Shown one piece after another: positions 34,803 to 43,384 of a stretch of DNA of 64,000 nt (positions within the stretch are counted from its first letter, which is position 1; every line of letters starts with the position of its first letter). The translations under genes and the position numbers were made by a program. The stretch is taken from positions 2,946,501 to 3,010,500 of the forward strand of contig NC_015976.1 in assembly GCF_000283515.1 (NCBI RefSeq), in the 5' to 3' direction. The DNA comes from Sphingobium sp. SYK-6. Its GTDB lineage: Bacteria > Pseudomonadota > Alphaproteobacteria > Sphingomonadales > Sphingomonadaceae. The notes beneath the pieces are model-generated. The model searched no databases, was not told the origin of the DNA, and was given only the letters and a program-made list of their open reading frames with translations.

Positions 34803-37337
34803 TCAGAACTTCTTTCGAACAGTGACTGCCCATTCCCGGGGACGCCCGGGCTGGCCACTGGAATAGCCCTGCCCGCCGACCGTCTGATCGTAGATCGTGA
34901 GCAGATAGTATTCGTCGAAGAGATTTGTCACTTCGAGCGAGACATCAAGATCTTCCTCATCGTTGCGCCAGGTGAGCCGCGCATTTGCGACCGTGTAGGC
35001 GTCGATGCGATTGCTCGAACGGTTTGCGGACACCGTATAGATCTTGCTCTGGAACGAGGCATCGATGCGCGGGGTCAGCGAGCCCGCCGTACCGAGGTCG
35101 ATCTCATATTGCGCGCCGGCGCTCCACTTCCATTTCGGCGTGTAGGGCGCATAGTCGCCGAATTGCGGGCCGTTCAGATTGGTCGGGCCGCCCACCGCCA
35201 CCGTGGTTGTGCCGACGGTGTAGGTTCCAAAGCGCGTATACTCGAAATCAAGATAGCTGACCGCGCCATCGATGAGCAGACCATCCACCGGACGGATGGT
35301 CGCCTCCACTTCGACGCCCTTGATATCCGCATCACCCGCGTTGACCGGCAGAGCGCATGGCGCGCCAAACCCTGCGCCGGTGATAGCCGTGCAATTGCTG
35401 AGCGAAAGCTGGATCCCTTTGTACTTACTCAGGAATGTTGCGACGTTCAGGCGCAGCCGCCGATCGAAGAAGTCGGTCTTCAAGCCCAGTTCATACGCGT
35501 TCAGCGTTTCCGGGCCGAATGAAAGCGCCTGCTGAACAAAGAATGGCCGGGGATTTACGCCGCCGCCCTTGAAGCCCGTCGAGAACTGAGCGTAGGCCAT
35601 GACGTCGTTGGAAAAGGCATATTGCACATTTGCGCGATAATCCACGCGCTCCCCGCTGAACTTCCCGATCGTTCCATTAAGCGGCAGAACGCCGTTTGCC
35701 GTTACCGAGGTCGGGTCAAGATAGGGCCGTTGGCGGATATATTGGTAGGTCTTGCTCTCCTTGGTGTACCGGATGCCGCCCGTCAAAGTCAGCGGGTCGA
35801 TCGGGTTCCAGGACAGATGGGCAAACACCGCCTTGCTGTCTGCGTCGACCGGGTCACTTTGCTGAAACTGGAGATTTGAAGAACGCAGATCCTGGAACGA
35901 GGTATAGACGGACTTCTGGTCGCTGTAATAGGCGCCAACCGTGTAGTCGATCGTGCTCCCTATCTGGCCGTTCAGCCTGAGCTCCTGACTGAAGAAGCGA
36001 AAGGTCAGCGGCCCATAACCAAGGCTGTGAGCCATCGGCGAGACGTCATTATCGTTCGAGAAATTTGACGTGTAGCGCCGGAATGCCGTGATGGAATTGA
36101 GCTGCAAATGGTCGGCGAGCGCCCATTCGATCTGGCCCGAGACGCCCCAGCCCTTGAATCTCACCCGGCCATCGCCGCTCGACGCCCGGAAATTTCCGTC
36201 GGCAGGCATGTCGTAGGTGCCGAAGTTGCAATATTGGCCGCAAACAAAGCGATTGTCATAGGCCAGCAGCGTATCCGGGGCTGCAAACGGGTTTATGTCG
36301 CGGCCCGGGGGCGAAGCGGCAGCGTAGTTTTGCGGCGGCGATGATCCTGTCGCCGGAATGAGCGGCAAGGGGAAACGGGGACTCGCCACCGCGCCGTTCG
36401 GATATTGGCGCAGCAGCAGCACCGACCCTGCCGCGACGCGATCATCATCGGTATAATCACCGATGATGTTGATATCGAGCGTATCTGTCGGTCGCACGCG
36501 AAGCTGGCCGCGCATGGCGATATAGCCAACCTCTCCCTCCTTCGCGAGAACACAGTCGCCGCGATTGGTCCGCGCCGGGATTCCGCCAACGGGGTTCATC
36601 AGCATTGGCGTCTGGTTGGGATTGGAAGCCGTTGGAAAGGCCGGGGTGAAGGTCGCCGTGCCGCCCGCCGGATAGAGGCAACCGAAATCGAGCCGATCCA
36701 CATAGCCTTCCTGCTTCTTCGCGACGCCCGAGATGCGCGCATCGATCCCGCTTGCGACATGGAAATCCGCGCTTCCACGCAGGTCGAGCCGATTGCGGAT
36801 GCCATATGTCGCGGCCACATAGCCGGTGTTGCTGCCTTCGGGTTTCTTGGAATAAAGTTTGACCGCGCCACCGATGGAGTTTCGGCCGGCCAGCGTCCCT
36901 TGCGGACCACGCAGCACCTCGACGCGATCAAGGTCGAGCAGATCTATGATTGAACCGGTCAATGTCGCATAATAGACATCATCGACATAGAAGCCCACGC
37001 CGGGTTCGAGCGCCGGGTTGAAGTCAGTCTGGCCAACGCCGCGAATATTGGCACTCAGGGACGGGCCATAAGCGGCTCCCTGCGGTTTGAGCGTGACTGA
37101 AGGAGCCTGATTGGCAACCTGACTGATATCGGTCTGGCTACGCGCTTCCAGCATCCCCGCATTGACGGCCGTAATCGCGATCGGCGTGTCCTGGAGATTT
37201 TGAGCCCGGAACTGCGCTGTTACGACGATATCGGTCTCGGAAGCTTCGCTCCCTGTCTGTGCGGTTTGCCCGTTTGCCGAAGATGTCGCGAGCAAGGCCA
37301 TGGCCGTGCCGCCGATCAAGAGTATTCTGCTATTCAT
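34803..37337 (-). CDS. TonB-dependent receptor of the TauD/ThDP cluster
   Basis: An 844-residue receptor: signal peptide ending near SANG/Q (residue 24), TonB-box-like TDIVVTAQFR, a plug with QDTPIAITAVNAGMLEARSQ and RVEVLRGPQGTLAGRNSIGG, and a barrel ending in WAVTVRKKF. This FecA/CirA-like subgroup with NLQDTPIAITA is very common in sphingomonad catabolic loci. It lies 75 bp downstream of the MFS gene and is probably the last gene of the operon that starts with the dioxygenase. The ligand is unknown. Confidence 0.87.
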   Translation of the reverse strand: MNSRILLIGGTAMALLATSSANGQTAQTGSEASETDIVVTAQFRAQNLQDTPIAITAVNAGMLEARSQTDISQVANQAPSVTLKPQGAAYGPSLSANIRGVGQTDFNPALEPGVGFYVDDVYYATLTGSIIDLLDLDRVEVLRGPQGTLAGRNSIGGAVKLYSKKPEGSNTGYVAATYGIRNRLDLRGSADFHVASGIDARISGVAKKQEGYVDRLDFGCLYPAGGTATFTPAFPTASNPNQTPMLMNPVGGIPARTNRGDCVLAKEGEVGYIAMRGQLRVRPTDTLDINIIGDYTDDDRVAAGSVLLLRQYPNGAVASPRFPLPLIPATGSSPPQNYAAASPPGRDINPFAAPDTLLAYDNRFVCGQYCNFGTYDMPADGNFRASSGDGRVRFKGWGVSGQIEWALADHLQLNSITAFRRYTSNFSNDNDVSPMAHSLGYGPLTFRFFSQELRLNGQIGSTIDYTVGAYYSDQKSVYTSFQDLRSSNLQFQQSDPVDADSKAVFAHLSWNPIDPLTLTGGIRYTKESKTYQYIRQRPYLDPTSVTANGVLPLNGTIGKFSGERVDYRANVQYAFSNDVMAYAQFSTGFKGGGVNPRPFFVQQALSFGPETLNAYELGLKTDFFDRRLRLNVATFLSKYKGIQLSLSNCTAITGAGFGAPCALPVNAGDADIKGVEVEATIRPVDGLLIDGAVSYLDFEYTRFGTYTVGTTTVAVGGPTNLNGPQFGDYAPYTPKWKWSAGAQYEIDLGTAGSLTPRIDASFQSKIYTVSANRSSNRIDAYTVANARLTWRNDEEDLDVSLEVTNLFDEYYLLTIYDQTVGGQGYSSGQPGRPREWAVTVRKKF

Positions 37338-37412
37338 TTTTGCCTCTCCCTTCCGTCTTTATCTTTTCATCACGACAGGTCCTGCGCTCGCCGAGCGAAG
37401 GCGCGTCTCACG

Positions 37413-38768
37413 TCATTGCCGCTGCTCCCTGGTGGTGGCTCTTCCAGCGATGAAGAAGCACAGGCCAGCCAGGACCGCTGTTCCGGCGACGATGAGCATT
37501 GAGTATCGAATGGCCTGAAGACCAAATGTCGGCTCCAGCAGGTCGTTCATGACCCCGACAAAAAGCGGACCGACTGCCTGCCCGAACATGGCCGAACAGA
37601 AGAGCAGGATGGAGGTCGCAACCGCTCGGGTGCGCAGCGGCGCAACGGCAACGACCCCGGCGAACACCGGGCCCTGATGGACAAGCAGGAGAAAGGCGCT
37701 GACGGCAAAGCCGCCGAGCCAGACGACATGATGGTCGCTCAAGGCAAAGGCCGCCTCGGCCGGGCCCACCAGAACGCAGGCGATGGCAGGCAGCGTCATG
37801 CGCCAGTGCGCGTGACGACGCCCGAGCCTGTCGATCAGGAGGCCGCCGAGCAGGACGCCCGCCACGCCGCAGGCGCCGCGCAACGGGCCGATGGTCGCAG
37901 CAATCTCGCCCAGCGAAAGGCCATGGACGCGTGTGAGGAATGTGGGGGTCCAGACCGAGGAGGCGAAAACATTGAGACCCATGAAGGTCGATCCGGCCAG
38001 AAGCGCAAGATAAGCGCGCGAACCCAGCAGGAGCCGGAGGCTCTGCCAGAAACGGACAGTGCTCTTGTCCTTGCTCGGGATCGCATTGCCGCGGGCCGTG
38101 CTGTTCTCCGAGGCTCCGCGGCGAGGCTCACGGACGGTCAGGAAGAAGAGCAAGGCCAGCCCCAGCCCGGGCAGCCCCGCGACGATGAACATCTGGCGCC
38201 ATCCATAATGCTGCCCGACCCAGCCTGCGATGGGAAAGAAGAGAATGGACGAGATCGAGGCGGCTGTCGCGAAGATCGAATAGGCGAGCGGCCGGCGTTC
38301 GGCCCGAAACAGATCCGCTGTCATCGAGTTTGACGGCGCGATACCGCAAGCCTCGCCGGCACCCATGAGAAAGCGGGCAATTGCGAGCTGCCAGATGTTG
38401 CCGACCCAGGCTGTGGCGAGGGTCATGAAACTCCAGAACGCAAAGCCCAGTGCGATGATGTTGCGTCGGTTCCACCGATCCGCTGCCCAGGCGATCGGTA
38501 CGCTCATGATCGAATAGAAGAGGACGAATGCCAGCCCTGACACGAGCCCCATCACCGTGTCTGAAATATGCATTTCCGCCTTGATCTGGGGTAACGCCAG
38601 GCCAAGCAGTGAGCGGTCAAGATAGTTGAATGAAGAGACCAGCGTCAGGAACCCCAGGCTATATATTGCCTGGGCCGACCAGTCACCGCGCGGGCTCGCC
38701 TCAAGCTCGCCGGCATTTTCGGCATTGGCCGCGGGCGTGGAGCCGTCAGGGATCGGAAGCCCCCTCAC
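37413..38768 (-). CDS. MFS transporter, spinster-like
   Basis: A 451-residue twelve-helix carrier. Helix 1 has FLTLVSSFNYLDRSLLGLAL, followed by the loop WAADRWNRRNI and RFLMGAGEACGIAPSNSMTA, all typical of spinster-like sphingomonad MFS proteins. The start is a GTG that overlaps the stop of the upstream ThDP-enzyme gene (GTGA), so the two are coupled. It likely moves the substrate or product of the dioxygenase/ThDP pathway across the inner membrane. Confidence 0.84.
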   Translation of the reverse strand: MRGLPIPDGSTPAANAENAGELEASPRGDWSAQAIYSLGFLTLVSSFNYLDRSLLGLALPQIKAEMHISDTVMGLVSGLAFVLFYSIMSVPIAWAADRWNRRNIIALGFAFWSFMTLATAWVGNIWQLAIARFLMGAGEACGIAPSNSMTADLFRAERRPLAYSIFATAASISSILFFPIAGWVGQHYGWRQMFIVAGLPGLGLALLFFLTVREPRRGASENSTARGNAIPSKDKSTVRFWQSLRLLLGSRAYLALLAGSTFMGLNVFASSVWTPTFLTRVHGLSLGEIAATIGPLRGACGVAGVLLGGLLIDRLGRRHAHWRMTLPAIACVLVGPAEAAFALSDHHVVWLGGFAVSAFLLLVHQGPVFAGVVAVAPLRTRAVATSILLFCSAMFGQAVGPLFVGVMNDLLEPTFGLQAIRYSMLIVAGTAVLAGLCFFIAGRATTREQRQ

Positions 38769-40393
38769 AGCCGCGATGCTCTCTTTTCCTTGGCGGTGAT
38801 GAATTCGATCAGGGCCGGTTGACCGGCTTGCGTCGCGGCGATGCCGCGTCTGATTGCGTCGGCGATATCGGCGGGACGTTCGACACGCTCGCCATATCCG
38901 CCAAGCGCGCGCGCAAAAGCAGCATAGTCTCCCGAGATGTCGGTCGCACGGTAGCGTTCCGTGGCGGCCGGCATGATATCAAGCTCGATCGCCATGGCGC
39001 TGTTGTTGAGAAGGATGGAGAGGATCGGCAAACGCTCGCGGACTGCGGTCTCGAAGTCCATGCCCGTGAAACCGATCGCCGCGTCGCCCCACACGTTGAT
39101 GCACAGCTTGTCCGGGCAAGCCAGCTTTGCGCCCATCGCCAGGCCAAGCCCATAGCCAAGCTGCGTCGACTTCCCCCAGCCGATATAGGAGAGCGGCGTC
39201 CTGCTTTTCCAGAATGGGGTGAGTTGGTCTCGGGGTGAACCCGCGTCATGTGTGATGATGGTGTTGGCCACATCCACCGTCTGCTGAAGTTCCCAGAGCA
39301 CCCGATAGGGTGTCATCGGGACGCTGTCGCTGGTGAGGATCGGCAGCCACTCGGCCATCCATGACCGTTCGACCTGCGCAATCTCCGCTGCGATCGGGGC
39401 CATATCCCGAGGATCGTCGATCAGTCCCCGACTGGCGTCGAGCAGCATTGAAAGGGTGAGCTTTGCATCTCCGACAAGGGCAAGTTCGCAGGGTACCGAC
39501 TTGTTGATGTCCGCCGGGTCGAGCGTCGCATGAATGATGCGTTTGCCCGCTGGCATACGCACCCCAAAGGCCGTCTCCGAGAAACTGCAGCCGATGCCGA
39601 GAATGACGTCGGCCTCATCAAGGAAATGCCGAAGCTGGCCGGGAACAGCTGCGCCGCCTGAGCCCAGCGCGAGGGGATGCGTCTCGTCAAAACAGCTCTT
39701 GCCTTCAAGGCTCGTCGCGACGGGCACGGCCAGCGCCTCGGCCAGAGCCCGCAGTTCATCATAGGCCTCCGCCCAGTGCACGCCCTGCCCGGCATAAATG
39801 ACGGGACGTTTCGCCGATGTGAGCAGCGCGGCGGCGGCCCGAACACCGGCCGGATCGGGCGCACTTTTCGCACTGACCGAGGGGTGGTAGACAAGGGGTT
39901 CCTCTACCTCCTCGGGCAGAACGTCCCAGGGCAATTCGATGATGACCGGCCGCAAGCGACCGTTGCGCAATTGCGTGAAAGCGCGGCGCATGACGTTGCC
40001 GACTTCCTCGGCCACGTTCAACGGTTCCGCATGCTTGCAGACGTCTCGCATCGAAACGGTCGCATTATAGTTGTCGGGCAGGTGCGCGATGCGGCGCGCA
40101 TAGCCCTGGGGGAGAACAAGCACCGGAACGGATTCCGAATAGGCCTGGGCGACACCGCCATAGGCATTCTCGGTGCCGGGGCCATGTTGCATGGCGAAGA
40201 CACCGAGGCGCTTGCCCCGGCTCAAGCGGGAAAGGGCATCCGCCATATGGACGCCCGTCCGCTCCTGCCGGACGATGACCGGCCGGATCCCGATCTCGGC
40301 CGCCGTTTCCAGCACCGCATTACGCGGATAGCCGAAGATGACCTCCACGCCCTCTTTCGCGAGGATCTCCGCGATGGCTCTGCTGACCTTCAT
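38765..40393 (-). CDS. Thiamine diphosphate-dependent enzyme (decarboxylase/lyase type)
   Basis: A 542-residue ThDP enzyme of the acetolactate synthase/benzoylformate decarboxylase superfamily. The pyrimidine-binding domain has the catalytic Glu44 in VRQERTGVHMADALSR; a central domain covers about residues 190-330; the diphosphate-binding motif runs from GDAAIGFTGMDFETA (436) to LLNN (about 463), with Ala replacing the usual Gly of GDG. Such enzymes cleave or join carbon bonds next to a carbonyl. It starts one base after the dioxygenase gene ends and overlaps the carrier gene. The paired dioxygenase may generate its keto or aldehyde substrate. The specific reaction is unknown. Confidence 0.85.
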   Translation of the reverse strand: MKVSRAIAEILAKEGVEVIFGYPRNAVLETAAEIGIRPVIVRQERTGVHMADALSRLSRGKRLGVFAMQHGPGTENAYGGVAQAYSESVPVLVLPQGYARRIAHLPDNYNATVSMRDVCKHAEPLNVAEEVGNVMRRAFTQLRNGRLRPVIIELPWDVLPEEVEEPLVYHPSVSAKSAPDPAGVRAAAALLTSAKRPVIYAGQGVHWAEAYDELRALAEALAVPVATSLEGKSCFDETHPLALGSGGAAVPGQLRHFLDEADVILGIGCSFSETAFGVRMPAGKRIIHATLDPADINKSVPCELALVGDAKLTLSMLLDASRGLIDDPRDMAPIAAEIAQVERSWMAEWLPILTSDSVPMTPYRVLWELQQTVDVANTIITHDAGSPRDQLTPFWKSRTPLSYIGWGKSTQLGYGLGLAMGAKLACPDKLCINVWGDAAIGFTGMDFETAVRERLPILSILLNNSAMAIELDIMPAATERYRATDISGDYAAFARALGGYGERVERPADIADAIRRGIAATQAGQPALIEFITAKEKRASRL

Positions 40394-40394
40394 C

Positions 40395-41348
40395 TCAGGC
40401 TTTTGGGCTGAAGTCGCCAGGACCGAGGGGGCGTTCTCCCTTCACGGTCGTCCGGACGAGGTGACGGCGCTCGAATTTGAAATCATGAACACCGCGATGA
40501 AGCGTGAAGCGATTGTCCCAGACGATCAGCGTGTCCTTCTTCCATTTCACCCGGCAGTGATAATGGAGGTGCTGGGCGAGGGACTGGAGGTAATTCAGCA
40601 GAGCGCGGCTCTCTGCTTCATTCCATCCGACGAAATGCTTGAAATAGGCGCTTGTCGCAAAGAGGGCCTTGCGGCCGGTGACCGGATGGACACGCACTGC
40701 AGGATGCGTGTTGGTCAACTGATCTTCGGTGAAGTCATGGCTCTCGCGCAGGCGGAGGCGTTTTTCCGGCGGCAGATTTTCATTCTTCGACCAGATCTCT
40801 GCACCGGAATAAACCACCTGGAGCCCGTCCAGGAGCGCCTTCATCCCGTCCGAGAGATGTTCATAGACAAGATAGGCATTGGAAAACGCGGTGTCGCCGC
40901 CCCATCGCGGAACCTCGAGCGCTCGCATGACGATGCATTTGGGCGGCTGCAGCAGAAACGGGCTGTCGGTATGAAAATGCTCGAATGACGGAACGACATT
41001 CTCGGGCTCAAACGCCTCGCGACGCACTTCCTGCATATCCCGGTGCTCGCCATAGATGGGAGCCTGGGGCAGTTCGGTGATTTCACCAAAATGATGAGAG
41101 AAAGCCTTGTGCTGCTCAGGGGACAAGTTCTGGTCGCGCAGCACGATCACGGTGAAATGTTCAAAGGCCTTCATGATCTCTGCAAGCGTCTCGGAATCCA
41201 GAGGCTCGCGCAGATCGACGCCGCTGATTTCACACCCACAGGCACCACTGATTGGTTCGACACCAATGCGCTTGAACTCGGGCATCGGAAGGCCCGCGAC
41301 GATCGGGGGAGGCAGCGTTGCGTCGTCGGGCATTGTCTTTGAAGCCAT
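40395..41348 (-). CDS. TauD/TfdA family Fe(II)/2-oxoglutarate dioxygenase
   Basis: A 317-residue non-haem iron dioxygenase. His126 and Asp128 (FEHFHTDSPF) and distal His284 (WDNRFTLHRG) form the iron triad; Arg residues in RRHLVRTTVKG near 295-300 should bind 2-oxoglutarate. The N-terminus ISGVDLREPLDSETLAEI and GGDTAFSNAYLVYEHLS match TauD/TfdA enzymes, which hydroxylate taurine, sulfonates, phenoxyacetates and related acids. It is the first gene of a four-gene operon (dioxygenase, ThDP enzyme, MFS, TBDT) and is divergent from an IclR regulator. Substrate class cannot be decided from the motifs. Confidence 0.9.
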   Translation of the reverse strand: MASKTMPDDATLPPPIVAGLPMPEFKRIGVEPISGACGCEISGVDLREPLDSETLAEIMKAFEHFTVIVLRDQNLSPEQHKAFSHHFGEITELPQAPIYGEHRDMQEVRREAFEPENVVPSFEHFHTDSPFLLQPPKCIVMRALEVPRWGGDTAFSNAYLVYEHLSDGMKALLDGLQVVYSGAEIWSKNENLPPEKRLRLRESHDFTEDQLTNTHPAVRVHPVTGRKALFATSAYFKHFVGWNEAESRALLNYLQSLAQHLHYHCRVKWKKDTLIVWDNRFTLHRGVHDFKFERRHLVRTTVKGERPLGPGDFSPKA

Positions 41349-41594
41349 TGCTATTTCCTTGAAACAGGCGCGCGAACGCAGCTGGCGCGCTTAAGGTCTA
41401 AAATTCCTCACTGGGAATGCCCCGACAGCTCGTCACATGGACCGCTTGCGAGCGTCGCGCGTTCACTCGTTCCTGTCGCCGAGCGCGCGTGGCCGAGCCG
41501 ACCAACATCCTCCCCCCTCATATTTTTTCCGGAGCCGTTCGCCGGCTCACCTTGGTGATTGGCTAAACCCGCACGCGCGCTCTCGTCAACATAA

Positions 41595-41633
41595 TTTCCG
41601 ATATACGTAATTACTTTTCCGATATACGGAAAA
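41595..41633. promoter_or_regulatory. Tandem IclR-type operators
   Basis: Two copies of TTTCCGATATACG start at 41595 and 41616, exactly 21 bp apart, i.e. two helical turns on the same face. The second is part of a perfect palindrome, TTTTCCG-ATATA-CGGAAAA (41615-41633); the first is a near-palindrome ending GTAA. They lie in the 360-bp gap between the IclR gene and the dioxygenase operon. The rest of the gap, 41349-41594 and 41634-41708, holds no recognisable gene. Confidence 0.7.
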
Positions 41634-41708
41634 TAGTCGCACTTTTTCTTTCTTGGCACGATTGAACCGGGCTATGGATGAAGGGTGGGCCAATGAAACG
41701 GTGGGGCA

Positions 41709-42479
41709 ATGACAGAAGACGATCGCGGAGCAGGTGCACGGACAATTGCCCTGCTCAAGATTGTGGCGGAGAGCGGGGCCACATTCACACTGACTCAGCT
41801 CGGAGCGAAGGCCGCCTTGCCGCCCAGCAGCGTGCATCGCCTTCTTCAGCCGCTGATCCGCTCAGGCATGGTCGAGCGCGGGACGGGACAGGCCTATCGC
41901 GTCGGCAGCGAGTTTCATCGGGTGGCATCGCTCATCATGCAGCATGTCGATCCGGGTCGGCTGGCGGATCCGATCTTGCGGCGCCTGTGGTCGCAGTGGG
42001 AAGAAACCTGCTCCCTTTGTGTCTACAAGCCATCAACTCACACGGCCGTCGTCGTTGCCACCATACAGACGCCGCATCCCCTGCGCTTCATGATCGAACG
42101 TCACACGGAACTCTCACTGAGTTGGGGATCGCTCGGGCGCGCCATTCTGGCTTCACTTCCAGATGCAGATGCGGCCGAAGCGATGAAGAATCACGCCCTG
42201 GGCCCTCTGAGCGGCCAGGCCATGCCCTCCGCCGCTCAAATGGCATCGGTCATCGAGAAGGTTCGCACGGACGGCGTGGCAAACTACAGGAACGAGGAAA
42301 TGGATGTCGCCGGTGTCGCGGCTCCCGTCTTCCGCGCCGACGGGACGGTTTTGGGGAGCTTAGGCGTCACAGCACCGGCCAGACGGCTGCTGCCGCATAT
42401 AGCGCTCGACATAGAGAGCTCGGTGAAGAGTGCGGCTCGGGAGCTGTCTGCTCTGCTGGGTTATAAAGCCCGCGATTGA
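41709..42479 (+). CDS. IclR family transcriptional regulator
   Basis: A 256-residue IclR regulator: N-terminal winged helix with RTIALLKIVAESGATFTLTQ and LPPSSVHRLLQPLIRSGMVE, and a C-terminal effector domain with LGRAILASLPDADAA, VANYRNEEMDVAGVAAPVF and GTVLGSLGVTAPA. Divergent from the TauD/ThDP/MFS/TBDT operon with two tandem operators between, so it is the likely local regulator of that operon. Convergent with cobA at its 3' end. Confidence 0.9.
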   Translation: MTEDDRGAGARTIALLKIVAESGATFTLTQLGAKAALPPSSVHRLLQPLIRSGMVERGTGQAYRVGSEFHRVASLIMQHVDPGRLADPILRRLWSQWEETCSLCVYKPSTHTAVVVATIQTPHPLRFMIERHTELSLSWGSLGRAILASLPDADAAEAMKNHALGPLSGQAMPSAAQMASVIEKVRTDGVANYRNEEMDVAGVAAPVFRADGTVLGSLGVTAPARRLLPHIALDIESSVKSAARELSALLGYKARD

Positions 42480-42589
42480 TGTGCTTCCCGCAAGCCGGCA
42501 ATACTCATCACTGGGCAAACAAGGAAGAACCATCGATGCACCGAACGAAGCTCCAGCCCCCCGAGCCCGACGCTGAATCGGTTGCCCTG

Positions 42590-43384
42590 CTAGCCGCTTA
42601 TCGCTGCATGGCCGGCCGCCTCTTTCACAATCCCTTCAACGGAACCTGCAGCCAGCCCGCAGTGGACGGCTTCGCCGATCAGCAGAAGCGTCGGATCGTC
42701 CTGGCCAATTGCCCGGACGAGGAAGGCCAGGGCATCAAGGCGGCCACGTAGCAGCCGTTCGTCCGGCAGCGAGACATTGACGGCAATGAGCACGGGCGTG
42801 GCCGGGTCGCGGCCGGCTGCGATGAGATTCCGCGCGATGTCCGCTGCGGCCGCGCGGCCCATGTAGATGGCGAGCGTGCCGTTGATACGGCCAAGCGCTT
42901 CCCAGTCGTGCTCGATTGTCTCGCCCCGTCGTGCATGGGCGGTGAGAAAGGTCAGTTGTCTCGCCATGCCGCGCAGCGTGAGCGACGCGAGCCCCTGCGC
43001 CGCCGCGGCACTGGCCGCCGTGATGCCGGGACAGATACGCACCGGCACGCCATGCTCGGCGCAGGCAGCGAGTTCCTCTGTCGAGCGACCGAAGATCGAA
43101 GGATCCCCGCCCTTCAGGCGCAGGACATGGCGGCCGGCCAGCGCCGCTTCGACGATCAGCCTGTCGATCGTGCGCTGATCCTTGGAATGCCGCCCGGCGC
43201 GCTTGCCGACATTCACCATTTCGGCCTGAGGCGCCATGGCAAGGATCGATCTGCCGACGAGCGCATCGTGGAAAACGATGTCAGCCTGGGCCAGCAGGCG
43301 TTCCGCCTTGCGGCAGAGCAGGTCTGGATCGCCCGGCCCCGCTCCGACCAGCCAGACCATCCCGGCGGGAAATTCCTCAACCAT
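42590..43384 (-). CDS. cobA: Uroporphyrinogen-III C-methyltransferase
   Basis: A 264-residue SAM-dependent methyltransferase that makes precorrin-2 for sirohaem (and possibly cobalamin). VWLVGAGPGDPDLLCRKAER at the start, the VNVGKRAGRHSKDQRTIDRL stretch, VLRLKGGDPSIFGRSTEE and the PGITAASAAAA loop are the family signatures. ATG 43384 is used (GGAAGGAAG upstream), overlapping the nasA stop by 8 bp; longer starts run into nasA. As last gene of the nitrate operon it supplies sirohaem for the nitrite reductase NirB. No CysG-type dehydrogenase/chelatase domain is fused. Confidence 0.93.
   Translation of the reverse strand: MVEEFPAGMVWLVGAGPGDPDLLCRKAERLLAQADIVFHDALVGRSILAMAPQAEMVNVGKRAGRHSKDQRTIDRLIVEAALAGRHVLRLKGGDPSIFGRSTEELAACAEHGVPVRICPGITAASAAAAQGLASLTLRGMARQLTFLTAHARRGETIEHDWEALGRINGTLAIYMGRAAAADIARNLIAAGRDPATPVLIAVNVSLPDERLLRGRLDALAFLVRAIGQDDPTLLLIGEAVHCGLAAGSVEGIVKEAAGHAAISG

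Noticed and set aside
38765..41348. Assignment as a taurine-degradation (TauD plus sulfoacetaldehyde acetyltransferase) operon
   Set aside because: The ThDP enzyme is shorter than Xsc, and no phosphotransacetylase, sulfite exporter or taurine ABC transporter is present; kept only as one hypothesis.
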